This document shows positions 23,158-30,558 of a stretch of 30,558 nucleotides of DNA, piece by piece. The stretch is taken from NCBI RefSeq assembly GCF_938045205.1, contig NZ_CALIMY010000045.1, positions 1 through 30,558 of the forward strand, read 5' to 3'. The notes beneath the pieces are model-generated. The model was given only the letters and a program-made list of their open reading frames with translations, was not told the origin of the DNA and ran no database searches. The stretch's first letter is position 1; every line of letters starts with the position of its first letter. The DNA is from an uncultured Campylobacter sp. Its GTDB lineage: Bacteria; Campylobacterota; Campylobacteria; Campylobacterales; Campylobacteraceae. The position numbers were made by a program, and so were the translations under genes.

Positions 23158-24606
23158 ATGAAAAAGATCATCGCGGCTTTAGTGCTCATCGTAGCGCTTA
23201 TAGTGGGCGTTTTTGTAGCGACAAAGGACGCTAAAACGGGCGTAGCTAAAAGTGTAAACGATAGCATAACCAAAACGGTTGACAGTGCGGTCGGCAAGAG
23301 TGCCAGCGCGGCGATTGAGCAGCAGATTGCGGAATTTATCGCTAGAAACGAAATTTTCGAGACTAAGAGCGCTAAATTTTATCCCGGAGATAGCAACTCA
23401 AGCGGCTTTATCGAAGGCGTAGTAAAAAAAGAGAAACTGCAAAAAAGCCTTGCTGAAGGCTTTAGCAAGCTAAAGGAAAAAGCAGGCGCGCAAGATAGCA
23501 ACGATACGGACGAGCCAGATCCTGCTAAAATTTTCCCGGAGGATTTTGCTTTTCGCTATGACTACACTATTAAGCATAGCGTAAAAAACGCTGCGGATGG
23601 ATTTGAGAGCGACGGAATTTTAACGATTAAGACGCCATATTACGCAGAGCCTTGCAAGAAGCTGTTTAAGACTGACGCGCCGCTTAGCACGCATCTAAAC
23701 TACGGACCTACAGAGGTTAAATTTAGCGCAAAGCTAGCCGATATAAATGTGCTCGAAGATGGCGGAATAGGACGTCTTGCAGGCCTTAGCCTAAACGGCA
23801 CGAGCGATATGAGCGGCAAAACGATAAAAGCCTTGGGTTTTCAAATCGGTGAAATTTTTATAGATGACGGCAAGGATTCGGGTCTTGATATAAAGGATCT
23901 TATCTATGAGGCAAACTTTAAAAATGGCATCCAAGATCTAGACGATAATATAACTAAGCTCTTTTTGAATGACATAGATTTTGCAGGCAGCACAAAAGAG
24001 CTCGTCGTAACTGTAGATAAACAGCGCTTCGTCGTAGTTACGGATATGAGCACGGAAGGTAGCTACCGCGTAAAAGATGGAATTTTAAATTTCAACGAAA
24101 GCGATAAAGCCCAAAGCCTAAAAATCGCTGACGTGCTAGTGCGAAACATCCATTTAGGCGTCGATACCAGCTTTAGCGCCGCACTTTTCGAAAAATATCT
24201 GTCTGTTATCTCAAATCCACAAGAAGGCGAAAAATTAGCGGAAAATAAAGAGCTTTTTATGAAGCTGCTAAAAGATGATATGAAAATCAACGTGAATGAT
24301 TTTTCGTTTGAAAATAGCCTCGGTAAGAAATTTGCTTTTAACGCAAGCGCGCTAGTAGGCGGCTACATCGACGAGACGCAGCTTTTTAAGCGTATGAGCT
24401 TGGACGGCAAAGCTACGATAAATACGACCATCACGGACTTCCTATCGCCTTATGACAGCTTGCGCGATTTTGCGCCTATGGCGGAAGTTTACGGCTCGCA
24501 GTTTCTTAAGCCTGATGGAGATGGGGTTAAGATGGAGTTTAGCTTCGATAAGGCAAGCAACTCTATGATCTTAAACGGAAAGCCTATCCCGCTACCGCAC
24601 AATTAA
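23158..24606 (+). CDS. DUF945/YdgA-like envelope protein
   Basis: The 482-residue product starts MKKIIAALVLIVALIVGVFV, one N-terminal membrane anchor or uncleaved signal, so the rest is probably periplasmic. KSAKFYPGDSNSSGFIEG in the first hundred residues and the repeated beta-rich segments resemble the DUF945 (YdgA) family, whose function is not established. The ATG at 23158 was chosen because GGAG lies five bases before it. An ATG directly upstream and a more distant one at 23092 fit less well. It is a single-gene unit ended by a strong hairpin terminator. Confidence 0.72.
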   Translation: MKKIIAALVLIVALIVGVFVATKDAKTGVAKSVNDSITKTVDSAVGKSASAAIEQQIAEFIARNEIFETKSAKFYPGDSNSSGFIEGVVKKEKLQKSLAEGFSKLKEKAGAQDSNDTDEPDPAKIFPEDFAFRYDYTIKHSVKNAADGFESDGILTIKTPYYAEPCKKLFKTDAPLSTHLNYGPTEVKFSAKLADINVLEDGGIGRLAGLSLNGTSDMSGKTIKALGFQIGEIFIDDGKDSGLDIKDLIYEANFKNGIQDLDDNITKLFLNDIDFAGSTKELVVTVDKQRFVVVTDMSTEGSYRVKDGILNFNESDKAQSLKIADVLVRNIHLGVDTSFSAALFEKYLSVISNPQEGEKLAENKELFMKLLKDDMKINVNDFSFENSLGKKFAFNASALVGGYIDETQLFKRMSLDGKATINTTITDFLSPYDSLRDFAPMAEVYGSQFLKPDGDGVKMEFSFDKASNSMILNGKPIPLPHN

Positions 24607-24613
24607 ATTTTTA

Positions 24614-24660
24614 AGCTTTGCGAGCAAATTTTAAATCCGCTTGCAAAGCTCTTTTTATTT
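24614..24660 (+). terminator. Rho-independent terminator of the DUF945-like gene
   Basis: AGCTTTGCGAGC pairs with GCTTGCAAAGCT over 12 positions (one not Watson-Crick) around a 13-base loop, followed by CTTTTTATTT. It lies eight bases after the stop codon. Confidence 0.85.
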
Positions 24661-24844
24661 CTTGCTTTTTTGGCGCAGAATTTTGTAAAGCTCCACGTAA
24701 ATTTTTACCTGCAAAATTTCGTGGCGGCGCCATAAAATTTCGCTCAAATTTTACCGTATCGTTTCTGCATGCCTTGCTAAATTTTAAAACTTACAAGCCA
24801 AAATCTCATACTTACAATGACAGATAGACTTAAGCAAATTTGGC

Positions 24845-24850
24845 TATAAT
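24845..24850 (+). promoter_or_regulatory. Likely -10 box for nrdA
   Basis: TTTGGCTATAATGCGC contains a perfect TATAAT with an upstream T-rich stretch. It lies about 140 bases before the nrdA ATG, giving an unusually long leader for this window. Confidence 0.6.
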
Positions 24851-24990
24851 GCGCGCTTTTGCAGCGCAGCTAGCGTAAATTTAAAAGACGGCGGATTATG
24901 AGCGGCATTTATTACGCCGCCTCTTTTGACGACGTATTTTATATTGGGAAACTAACGCTAAATTTGCATTTTTAAATTTCAAGGAACGAT

Positions 24991-27363
24991 ATGAAAGTAA
25001 TCAAACGAAACGGCAGAACCGAGGAACTTGACGTAAGCAAGATCAAAAAATACACGAGCGAGGCGGTAAAGGGGCTGGAAAACGTAAGCCTTAGCGAGCT
25101 TGAGGTGGACGCAAAGATCCAGTTTCGTGATATGATCACCACGGAGGAGATCCAACAAACCCTCATCAAAACCGCAGTCGAGAAGATCGACGTGGACCGC
25201 CCGAACTGGACCTTCGTCGCCGCGCGGTTATTTTTATACGATCTGTATCACAAGGTAACGGGCTTTAGCGGCTACAACAGCCTAAAAGATTACTTCGCTC
25301 GCGGCGAGGCGGCGGGTCGCATAATGCTCGGGCTTAAGGAAAAATACGATCTAGAGGATCTAAATTCTTATCTGCAGCCGCAGCGCGATTTGCAGTTTAA
25401 CTACCTAGGCATCAAGACGCTTTACGATCGCTATCTCATCAAGGATAAAAGCGGCGCGCCGATCGAGCTTCCGCAGCAGATGTTTATGGCGATCGCGATG
25501 TTCCTCGCGCAAAACGAGCTTGACTGCCAGAGCTGGGCGAAAAAATTTTACGATCTCATATCTAAATTTGAAGTCATGCTGGCTACTCCGACGCTTTCAA
25601 ACGCCCGCACGACGCGACATCAGCTAAGCAGCTGCTACGTGGGCTCCACGCCTGATAATATCGAAGGAATTTTCGATAGTTACAAGGAGATGGCGCTTCT
25701 GAGCAAATTCGGCGGCGGTATCGGCTGGGACTGGTGCAAGGTGCGCGCGATGGGCGGCAGCATCGACGGACATAAAAACGCCGCGGGCGGTATCATCCCA
25801 TTTTTAAAGATCACGAACGACATCGCCGTCGCCGTCGATCAGCTGGGCACGCGCAAGGGCGCTATCGCCGTGTATATCGAGCCGTGGCATATGGACGTGA
25901 GCGACTTCCTCGATCTGCGCAAAAACTCAGGCGAGGAGAGGCGCCGCGCGCATGAAATTTTCCCCGCGCTGTGGATAAACGATCTGTTTATGAAAAGGCT
26001 TCAAAACGGCGGCAAATGGACGCTCTTCGATCCTGCAGAAGTAAGCGATCTGAGCGATCTATATGGCGCGGAATTTGAAGCGCGCTACGAGCAGTACGAG
26101 GCCGACGATAAAATTTCAAAATCCACTATCCTGGCAAAGGAGCTTTGGAAGAAAATTTTAACGAGCTATTTTGAGACCGGAATGCCCTTTTTATGCTTCA
26201 AAGATAACGCCAACCGCATCAATCCAAACGCGCATCAAGGCCTGATTCGAAGCTCAAATTTATGCACCGAGATCTTTCAAAACACGGCGCCGAACCACTA
26301 CAAAATCAAGGTCGTTTTCGCTGACGGCAGCGAGAGGCTGTTTGAGGAAAACGAAGAGGTAAGAACCGACGCAGACATCGTAAAAAAGGCGAAAAAGATC
26401 ACGGCGTTAGACACGCTGGGCGGCAAAGAAATTTTTATCGTAGAGAAAGGCTGCGACGAGGGCGCGACGGCGGTTTGTAACCTCGCAAGCGTAAATTTAA
26501 GCAAAATCAATAGCCGCGAGGATATAGCTCGCGTGATGCCGATCGCCGTGCGAATGCTCGACAACGTCATCGATCTAAATTTTTACCCGCACGCCAAGGT
26601 CAAACACACCAATCTAAAAACCCGCGCGATAGGGCTCGGCGTGATGGGCGAAGCGCAAATGCTTGCCGAGCGCGGCGTGAAGTGGGGTAGCTACGAGCAC
26701 TTCGAGCTGATTGATAGGATAATGGAAAACGTGAGCTTTAACGCGATCAAGGCAAGTTCAAATTTAGCCGTAGAAAAGGGCAGATACCCCGATTTCGCGG
26801 GCTCGAAGTGGAGCGAAGGAATTTTCCCGGTCGATTTAGCGAACGAAAACGCCAAAGCGCTCGTTAAGCGCGGCGGACTCTTTGAGCAGAGTAGCTGCGA
26901 CTGGGACGGACTGCGCGAGAAAGTAAAGCGCGACGGCATGCGAAACGGCTACCTGATGGCGATCGCGCCGACATCGAGCATCAGCATACTCGTAGGCACC
27001 ACGCAGACGATCGAGCCGGTGTATAAGCGTAAATGGTTCGAGCACAACCTAAGCGGCATGATCCCGGTCGTCGTGCCGAATTTAAGCCCGAAAACGTGGC
27101 AGGCGTACGTACCTGCGTACGAGCTCGATCAACGCCTACTCGTAAAGGCGGGCGCCATCCGCCAAAAATGGATCGACCAAGGTCAGAGCCTAAATATCTT
27201 CATGAGCCTGGATAAGGCAAGCGGCGGCTATTTGAGTGAAATTTACACGCTTGCGTGGCAGCTCGGGTTAAAATCGACCTACTACCTGCGCTCCGAAAGC
27301 CCAGATAGCGAGAAGCTAAACAACGTCGCGGACCGCTCGATCGAGTGCGAGGGGTGTCAGTAA
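24991..27363 (+). CDS. nrdA: Ribonucleoside-diphosphate reductase, alpha (large) subunit, class Ia
   Basis: It reduces ribonucleoside diphosphates to deoxyribonucleotides together with the radical-bearing NrdB subunit. The N-terminal ATP cone is MKVIKRNGRTEELDVSKIKK. Active-site residues are in SSCYVGSTPDN (first redox cysteine), SSNLCTEIF (Asn, Cys and Glu of the radical site) and AVCNLASVNLSK (second redox cysteine). The Tyr-Tyr pair of the radical path is in KSTYYLRSESP, and the C-terminal shuttle cysteines are CEGC. Its 790 residues are typical for Campylobacter. AAGGA precedes the ATG. No nrdB follows, so the small subunit is encoded elsewhere. Confidence 0.97.
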   Translation: MKVIKRNGRTEELDVSKIKKYTSEAVKGLENVSLSELEVDAKIQFRDMITTEEIQQTLIKTAVEKIDVDRPNWTFVAARLFLYDLYHKVTGFSGYNSLKDYFARGEAAGRIMLGLKEKYDLEDLNSYLQPQRDLQFNYLGIKTLYDRYLIKDKSGAPIELPQQMFMAIAMFLAQNELDCQSWAKKFYDLISKFEVMLATPTLSNARTTRHQLSSCYVGSTPDNIEGIFDSYKEMALLSKFGGGIGWDWCKVRAMGGSIDGHKNAAGGIIPFLKITNDIAVAVDQLGTRKGAIAVYIEPWHMDVSDFLDLRKNSGEERRRAHEIFPALWINDLFMKRLQNGGKWTLFDPAEVSDLSDLYGAEFEARYEQYEADDKISKSTILAKELWKKILTSYFETGMPFLCFKDNANRINPNAHQGLIRSSNLCTEIFQNTAPNHYKIKVVFADGSERLFEENEEVRTDADIVKKAKKITALDTLGGKEIFIVEKGCDEGATAVCNLASVNLSKINSREDIARVMPIAVRMLDNVIDLNFYPHAKVKHTNLKTRAIGLGVMGEAQMLAERGVKWGSYEHFELIDRIMENVSFNAIKASSNLAVEKGRYPDFAGSKWSEGIFPVDLANENAKALVKRGGLFEQSSCDWDGLREKVKRDGMRNGYLMAIAPTSSISILVGTTQTIEPVYKRKWFEHNLSGMIPVVVPNLSPKTWQAYVPAYELDQRLLVKAGAIRQKWIDQGQSLNIFMSLDKASGGYLSEIYTLAWQLGLKSTYYLRSESPDSEKLNNVADRSIECEGCQ

Positions 27364-27417
27364 AATACGGCGGCGCTATGGTTGAATATAAAATTTGAAA
27401 AATTTTGAAATTTTTAA

Positions 27418-27454
27418 GAGCCGCTATAAAATTTTTGTAAAATTTAAGCGGCTC
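27418..27454. terminator. Possible terminator between nrdA and the convergent DUF3137-like gene
   Basis: GAGCCGCT (27418-27425) and AGCGGCTC (27447-27454) form a perfect eight-base stem around a 21-base AT loop. Neither side has a long T run. It could serve both convergent genes. Confidence 0.5.
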
Positions 27455-27597
27455 AGGTCGATAGCAAAGCGAAATTGCTTATTAAAGAATTCCTTGCCTT
27501 TCGAAGTAGTTTGATTTAATAACGGACGAGCAAAAAAGCGCAGCCTTCGCAAGAACCAAATTGTTTCAACGGCGCTCGCTCAAATTTAAAGCGTAGA

Positions 27598-28512
27598 TTA
27601 TTCTACCTGTCCGAGCTTTTTAAGATAGGCAAAAATTTTAGCGATCTCGATCATTTTATTTAGGCTTTCGAGCAGTTTTGCGCTTTGCGAGCTCGGCGCG
27701 GATTTGAAAATTTCGCTATTTTCAACGCCGATTACGAGGCTGTTTTCACCCAGATAAAGCTCAGTTTTGCCGAACAAATTTACGGTGATCGTCTGCATGT
27801 TTTCTAAAATTTTTTTGTTTTGCAAAAATGCGGCAGCAGCGGGATTGTTGAGATATACGTCAAACGACGCGCTTAGATGCGGGCTGTCTTTAAGCAGCTT
27901 AAGATCCGACGCGCCGAAGATAAACTCTCCGCGCGGTACGACTAAAATTTTGCTATCGAAAGTCTCGCTAAAATCGAATTTTGCAAAAAGCCCGTCGAAA
28001 ATCGCCGTATCATCCTTTTTTTTGAGATGCAGAATTTTATCCAGCTCAAATACCCGATTTTCTCTGTTTTTATCGAAATCGCGACTTAGGCAGATGTCGC
28101 CGATTTTTATGCCAAATTCGGGCGTCTTGCCCACTATAGCGTGCTTGCAAGTGCATAGATTTGCCTCTTTACGGAGCGGATTTTTGTAAATTTCATCGAG
28201 TAAAAACGCGCCGAAAGGCTGAAAGGTAAGGCGCAGCTCCTTTGCGATCCAAAGCAAAAATTCGTTTTTAAAAGCCTCTTCACTGAGCGCTTCAAATTTA
28301 CGCGAAATACGCACGGCTAGGTATTTGTAAGCAGGATAAGCAAGAGCTAGCAGTACCAATAAAAACAGGAACGAGAAATCTCCGAAATCCTTGCGCATAG
28401 CAATAAACAGCGCCAGTACTACCACTGCTACACCGCCGCGCGCCTTCCAAAGCGCCACATTGCGTGCTCCATCTAGTTTTTGCTTTTTTAATTCGTAAGA
28501 AACAAGGCTCAT
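27598..28512 (-). CDS. DUF3137-like membrane protein (third, distant copy)
   Basis: The 304-residue product has two membrane segments close together (about residues 25-44 and 48-66) and a long cytosolic domain ending in MIEIAKIFAYLKKLG. The layout, the FDGLFAKFDFSETFDSKILV and VPRGEFIF segments and the terminal helix parallel the two paralogues at 3625-5783, but sequence likeness is low. It is therefore a distant family member rather than a recent copy. The ATG has GGGGAT upstream and a TATAAT box about 30 bases ahead. It is a single-gene unit convergent with nrdA. Function is unknown. Confidence 0.7.
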   Translation of the reverse strand: MSLVSYELKKQKLDGARNVALWKARGGVAVVVLALFIAMRKDFGDFSFLFLLVLLALAYPAYKYLAVRISRKFEALSEEAFKNEFLLWIAKELRLTFQPFGAFLLDEIYKNPLRKEANLCTCKHAIVGKTPEFGIKIGDICLSRDFDKNRENRVFELDKILHLKKKDDTAIFDGLFAKFDFSETFDSKILVVPRGEFIFGASDLKLLKDSPHLSASFDVYLNNPAAAAFLQNKKILENMQTITVNLFGKTELYLGENSLVIGVENSEIFKSAPSSQSAKLLESLNKMIEIAKIFAYLKKLGQVE

Positions 28513-28542
28513 CGCTATCCCCGTGAGTGAAATTTGACGCTC

Positions 28543-28548
28543 ATTATA
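28543..28548 (-). promoter_or_regulatory. Likely -10 box for the third DUF3137-like gene
   Basis: The minus strand reads TTCGCTATAATGAGC, a perfect TATAAT about 30 bases before the ATG at 28512. Confidence 0.6.
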
Positions 28549-28611
28549 GCGAAAAATGGGATTAAATCAAGCCATATGATAAGCGCGTTGCTATTTATAA
28601 GGCGGGTTTTT

Positions 28612-28863
28612 TCATAATAGCTCAAAAGCATATAAATCGCCGCCTTTTTCTCTGCATTTTACAATATCGCCGTATTTGAATTCTAAAATTTCATCCAGTT
28701 CGGATTCAAAATTCGTCGTATCGGTAATTTTAAAAATATATTGCGCGATTTGAACAGCCTTTACCGGGCGCCATACATCGATATCTTCGTTTAAAATTTT
28801 TATAAAAATTTCTTTATCGATCGCGCTTGCCGTATTAAACCTTTCTGCCCGGTTATCTAAAAT
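28612..28863 (-). pseudogene. Small conserved-looking protein without a normal start codon
   Basis: An open frame encodes KEIFIKILNEDIDVWRPVKA, then DEILEFKYGDIVKCREKGGD and a LYAFELL end. The DVWRPVKA and F-x-x-GDIVKC blocks look like a small bacterial family of about 80 residues that usually starts just before the first block. The frame is closed by a TAG at 28873-28875 and contains no ATG, GTG or TTG before the conserved part. An ATC stands where a start would be expected (GCG ATC GAT AAA). It overlaps the end of the upstream gene. It may have lost its start, use ATT or ATC, or be reached by frameshift from the gene above. Confidence 0.55.
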
Positions 28864-29479
28864 TCTTTCTGCCTAGCCACAATTTAAGATATTTTAATAC
28901 GGGTCTTAAATAATCATTAGTAGCATTGGCTTTAAAGGTGCTTACGTCTGATTCGATCAAATACCAGCTATATCCGTCATCCTTTAAAATATTCATTTTG
29001 CGATGTTTGGCCTCAGCGTTTGCGTCCGATATCTCTATATCCAGTACTTTATTTGCGATATTCATCTGCACCGATAGGTTGGAGCTTAGATCATATATGA
29101 AACGGTTAAGATCTTTGATAATATGCGTATTATATACGTCATCGATCATTTCGGCTCTTTTCTTCCTAAAAATTTCCTCTTCTATTGGGTCTCCATCAAT
29201 AAGCTTTCCATAATGATCTTCATCGGCTACGAGCTCTTCGTAAGATGCGGTAAAACATCTAAAATATTCCCCGTACATCCCAAATTTCCAATTCGTAGGC
29301 ACCGTTTCATCGATTACTTGAAAATATTCGCTATTAAATCGATTGTAATCTATATCGTCTTCAAACGGTAATATGCAATAATAAATCCGCCCCTCTTCAT
29401 ATTGGATACCATGAACAAAATAGGTTCTATTTAATCTCAGATGCTCATGCCTATCTTCTTTTATACATTTTACAATCAT
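28853..29479 (-). CDS. Hypothetical protein, 208 aa
   Basis: No family was assigned. The first 60 residues (VKCIKEDRHEHLRLNRTYFV ... YFQVIDETVP) look like a small beta barrel of the kind found in short accessory proteins. A charged helical middle with RKKRAEMIDDVYNTH follows, and the C-terminal part ends KYLKLWLGRKNFR. It is soluble with no signal peptide. AAGGATGA precedes the ATG. It follows the split gene at 29527-30003 on the same strand. An immunity-type role is possible from context only. Confidence 0.65.
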   Translation of the reverse strand: MIVKCIKEDRHEHLRLNRTYFVHGIQYEEGRIYYCILPFEDDIDYNRFNSEYFQVIDETVPTNWKFGMYGEYFRCFTASYEELVADEDHYGKLIDGDPIEEEIFRKKRAEMIDDVYNTHIIKDLNRFIYDLSSNLSVQMNIANKVLDIEISDANAEAKHRKMNILKDDGYSWYLIESDVSTFKANATNDYLRPVLKYLKLWLGRKNFR

Positions 29480-29526
29480 TTTTAATCATCCTTAAATTTG
29501 AAATCGTCTACGGCTTCTATGATGGG

Positions 29527-30003
29527 CTACTCGTCTTTATCGCCTATTATACTATTTCTAACAAGTTCTGTAAAAAATTCTTTGTTTTTGGATTTGTTGA
29601 TTGCCTCTTTTATAGCATTAAAGGATAATTTTAAATTCTTTAAATTGCCGTCTATAATGCAAAAACCGTTTTTCTCACACAATGATATTACGCCCCTTAA
29701 TACTGCTTCATACTCGGATCTAAAATCGATACGAAACGTAACGGACTCTATTATATTATTAGCATCAAAAAGTACCTCTAAGCGGTTGCCGTTTTCGCTT
29801 CCATATAGATCCATTTCGTTAGACTAAGATTTTTCGGGCTTTAATAGGTGCGAAAATTTCAGAAAATATCTCTTTTTGATCTTTGCCTTTTTCCAATACT
29901 TATCGTCTTCAAAGAGCTTTATATTGCCATATTGCCGGTCGTATTGCAGATCGTAGGTATCGCTTTTAGGCAGAATAAAAAACTCACATTGCCAAATTGC
30001 CAT
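29527..30003 (-). pseudogene. Unknown accessory protein split by an in-frame TAG
   Basis: Two pieces lie in the same reading frame, separated by one TAG at 29824-29826. The front piece starts MAIWQCEFFILPKSDT and ends LLKPEKS. After the TAG the frame continues SNE and then MDLYGSENGNRLEVLFD through to IIGDKDE. Together they read as one protein of about 159 codons with strand-rich character, so a single base change probably interrupted it. The start was placed at the ATG at 30003, which has GAGG nine bases upstream. A TTG at 30018 is also possible. The second piece has an ATG at 29814 but no convincing ribosome binding site. No family name can be given. Confidence 0.75.
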
Positions 30004-30037
30004 ATCCTCTTTCCTCAAATATTTTCATTATAAAATT

Positions 30038-30514
30038 TTAAAAGTAATACACATAGCAGCCTCGGTCATCGTATATATCAAATAAAATCGAAAATTTCTC
30101 TTTATTGTTTACGGCTAACTGAACTCTAATGTTCAAAGAGGGTTCTTTTGCCAGCTCAAAATTAAAATGGCGCAGCAGTATGGATCTCAAAAAATTTGGC
30201 TCAAGCGTCTTTTCTTTTATAAAAATAACGCCCGCTCTGGCGCCGTTTTTATAAGGCTTAGCTTTTGTGTATTGCCCCTTCATATTTTTAAGAAGATATT
30301 CTTCTATTTTCTCATCTCTTTCCCAAAAAAGAATTTTATAAACTACGCTATCTAAGTGGCTTGCTTTTGAAATTAAAAACATAACTAGCCTTATTTTAGC
30401 CTCGACATCGATATTTTCAAAATCTATTCTCGATCTGGCTACGCCTCTTTTATTTCTACTTATTTTTCTAAATTCTATATCGAAATTAGTTGGGTCTATA
30501 ATACTTTTTATCAT
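30038..30514 (-). CDS. Hypothetical protein, 158 aa (DUF3885-like end)
   Basis: The soluble 158-residue product ends with ILFDIYDDRGCYVYYF. The YDDRG motif after a hydrophobic strand recalls the DUF3885 family, but the likeness is too short to be firm. The middle holds VVYKILFWERDEKIEEYLL and FLRSILLRHFNFELA. The ATG is preceded by AAGG and the gene begins the minus-strand run at the right edge. Size and company fit an accessory or immunity-type gene. Confidence 0.65.
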   Translation of the reverse strand: MIKSIIDPTNFDIEFRKISRNKRGVARSRIDFENIDVEAKIRLVMFLISKASHLDSVVYKILFWERDEKIEEYLLKNMKGQYTKAKPYKNGARAGVIFIKEKTLEPNFLRSILLRHFNFELAKEPSLNIRVQLAVNNKEKFSILFDIYDDRGCYVYYF

Positions 30515-30549
30515 TGCCGTCGCCTTTTAAAAACCTTTCGCTGCGTGAT

Positions 30550-30555
30550 ACTATA
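30550..30555 (-). promoter_or_regulatory. Possible -10 box for the right-end gene run
   Basis: The minus strand reads TTGTATAGTATCACG, giving TATAGT about 36 bases before the ATG at 30514. It lies at the window edge, so an upstream gene in the same transcript cannot be excluded. Confidence 0.35.
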
Positions 30556-30558
30556 CAA

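Larger units (their letters stand above)
24607..24990 (+). other. Spacer and leader region before nrdA
   Basis: This 384-base gap holds the terminator at 24614-24660, the nrdA promoter near 24845 and a leader of about 134 bases. The leader contains a GGCGG / CCGCC stem (about 24885-24925) and a 25-codon open frame from ATG at 24898 to TAA at 24975 (MSGIYYAASFDDVFYIG). The frame has only a weak GGCGG before it. No NrdR-type box pair was recognised. Confidence 0.45.

Noticed and set aside
1..30558. Prophage, insertion sequence or integrative element
   Set aside because: No transposase, integrase, terminal inverted repeats or attachment-site duplication at the tRNA was seen.

Overview
The window looks like chromosome from a mid-GC Campylobacter (epsilonproteobacterium), possibly of the C. 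gracilis / C. showae / C. rectus type. This is inferred from gene content and from the AAATTTT / TAAAATTT-rich spacers and bare TATAAT-type promoters without clear -35 boxes. Core genes are in Campylobacter-like arrangements: cdsA-dxr overlapping, pyrG-recJ overlapping, plus nrdA, ilvD, leuC and an NFACT/RqcH-type gene. No rRNA, transposase, integrase or CRISPR array was seen. One tRNA gene is present.

Layout. 1-2938 (minus strand): a tightly packed run of small genes in the style of an orphan immunity-gene array. It has an Imm32 homologue, two tandem paralogous membrane/zinc-ribbon proteins, a possible colicin-type immunity protein and several unknowns, some with start-stop overlaps. 3155-3230: tRNA-Val(GAC) with an acceptor-stem mismatch. 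3231-5783: two DUF3137-like paralogues on the minus strand, the first with a one-base frameshift, each followed by a low-complexity C/T-rich spacer. 5861-9621 (minus): dxr, cdsA, NFACT protein and a nitroreductase. 9719-10984 (plus): leuC. 11537-13210 (minus): ilvD.

13404-18886 (plus): a four-gene operon with overlapping ends. It encodes a Tat-exported NitT/TauT-type binding protein, a permease, an ATPase and an NnrS-family membrane protein. The NnrS protein carries an N-terminal extension of about 645 residues. That extension is built from at least three unrelated tandem-repeat families whose periods (48, 30 and 45 nt) are all multiples of three. This is the most unusual object in the window.

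18953-19282: a small cupin. 19283-19817: a non-coding spacer with a 60-bp tandem duplication. 19818-23019 (minus): pyrG-recJ. 23158-24606 (plus): a DUF945/YdgA-like protein with a strong terminator. 24991-27363 (plus): nrdA. 27598-28512 (minus): a third DUF3137-like protein. 28612-30514 (minus): a second set of small immunity-like or unknown genes, of which one is split by an in-frame stop and another lacks a normal start codon.

The core genes serve isoprenoid, phospholipid, branched-chain amino acid, CTP and deoxynucleotide synthesis and DNA repair. The two ends are accessory and partly decaying. The ABC-NnrS operon is the main candidate for undescribed biology. Its substrate and the role of the repeat extension cannot be read from sequence alone.
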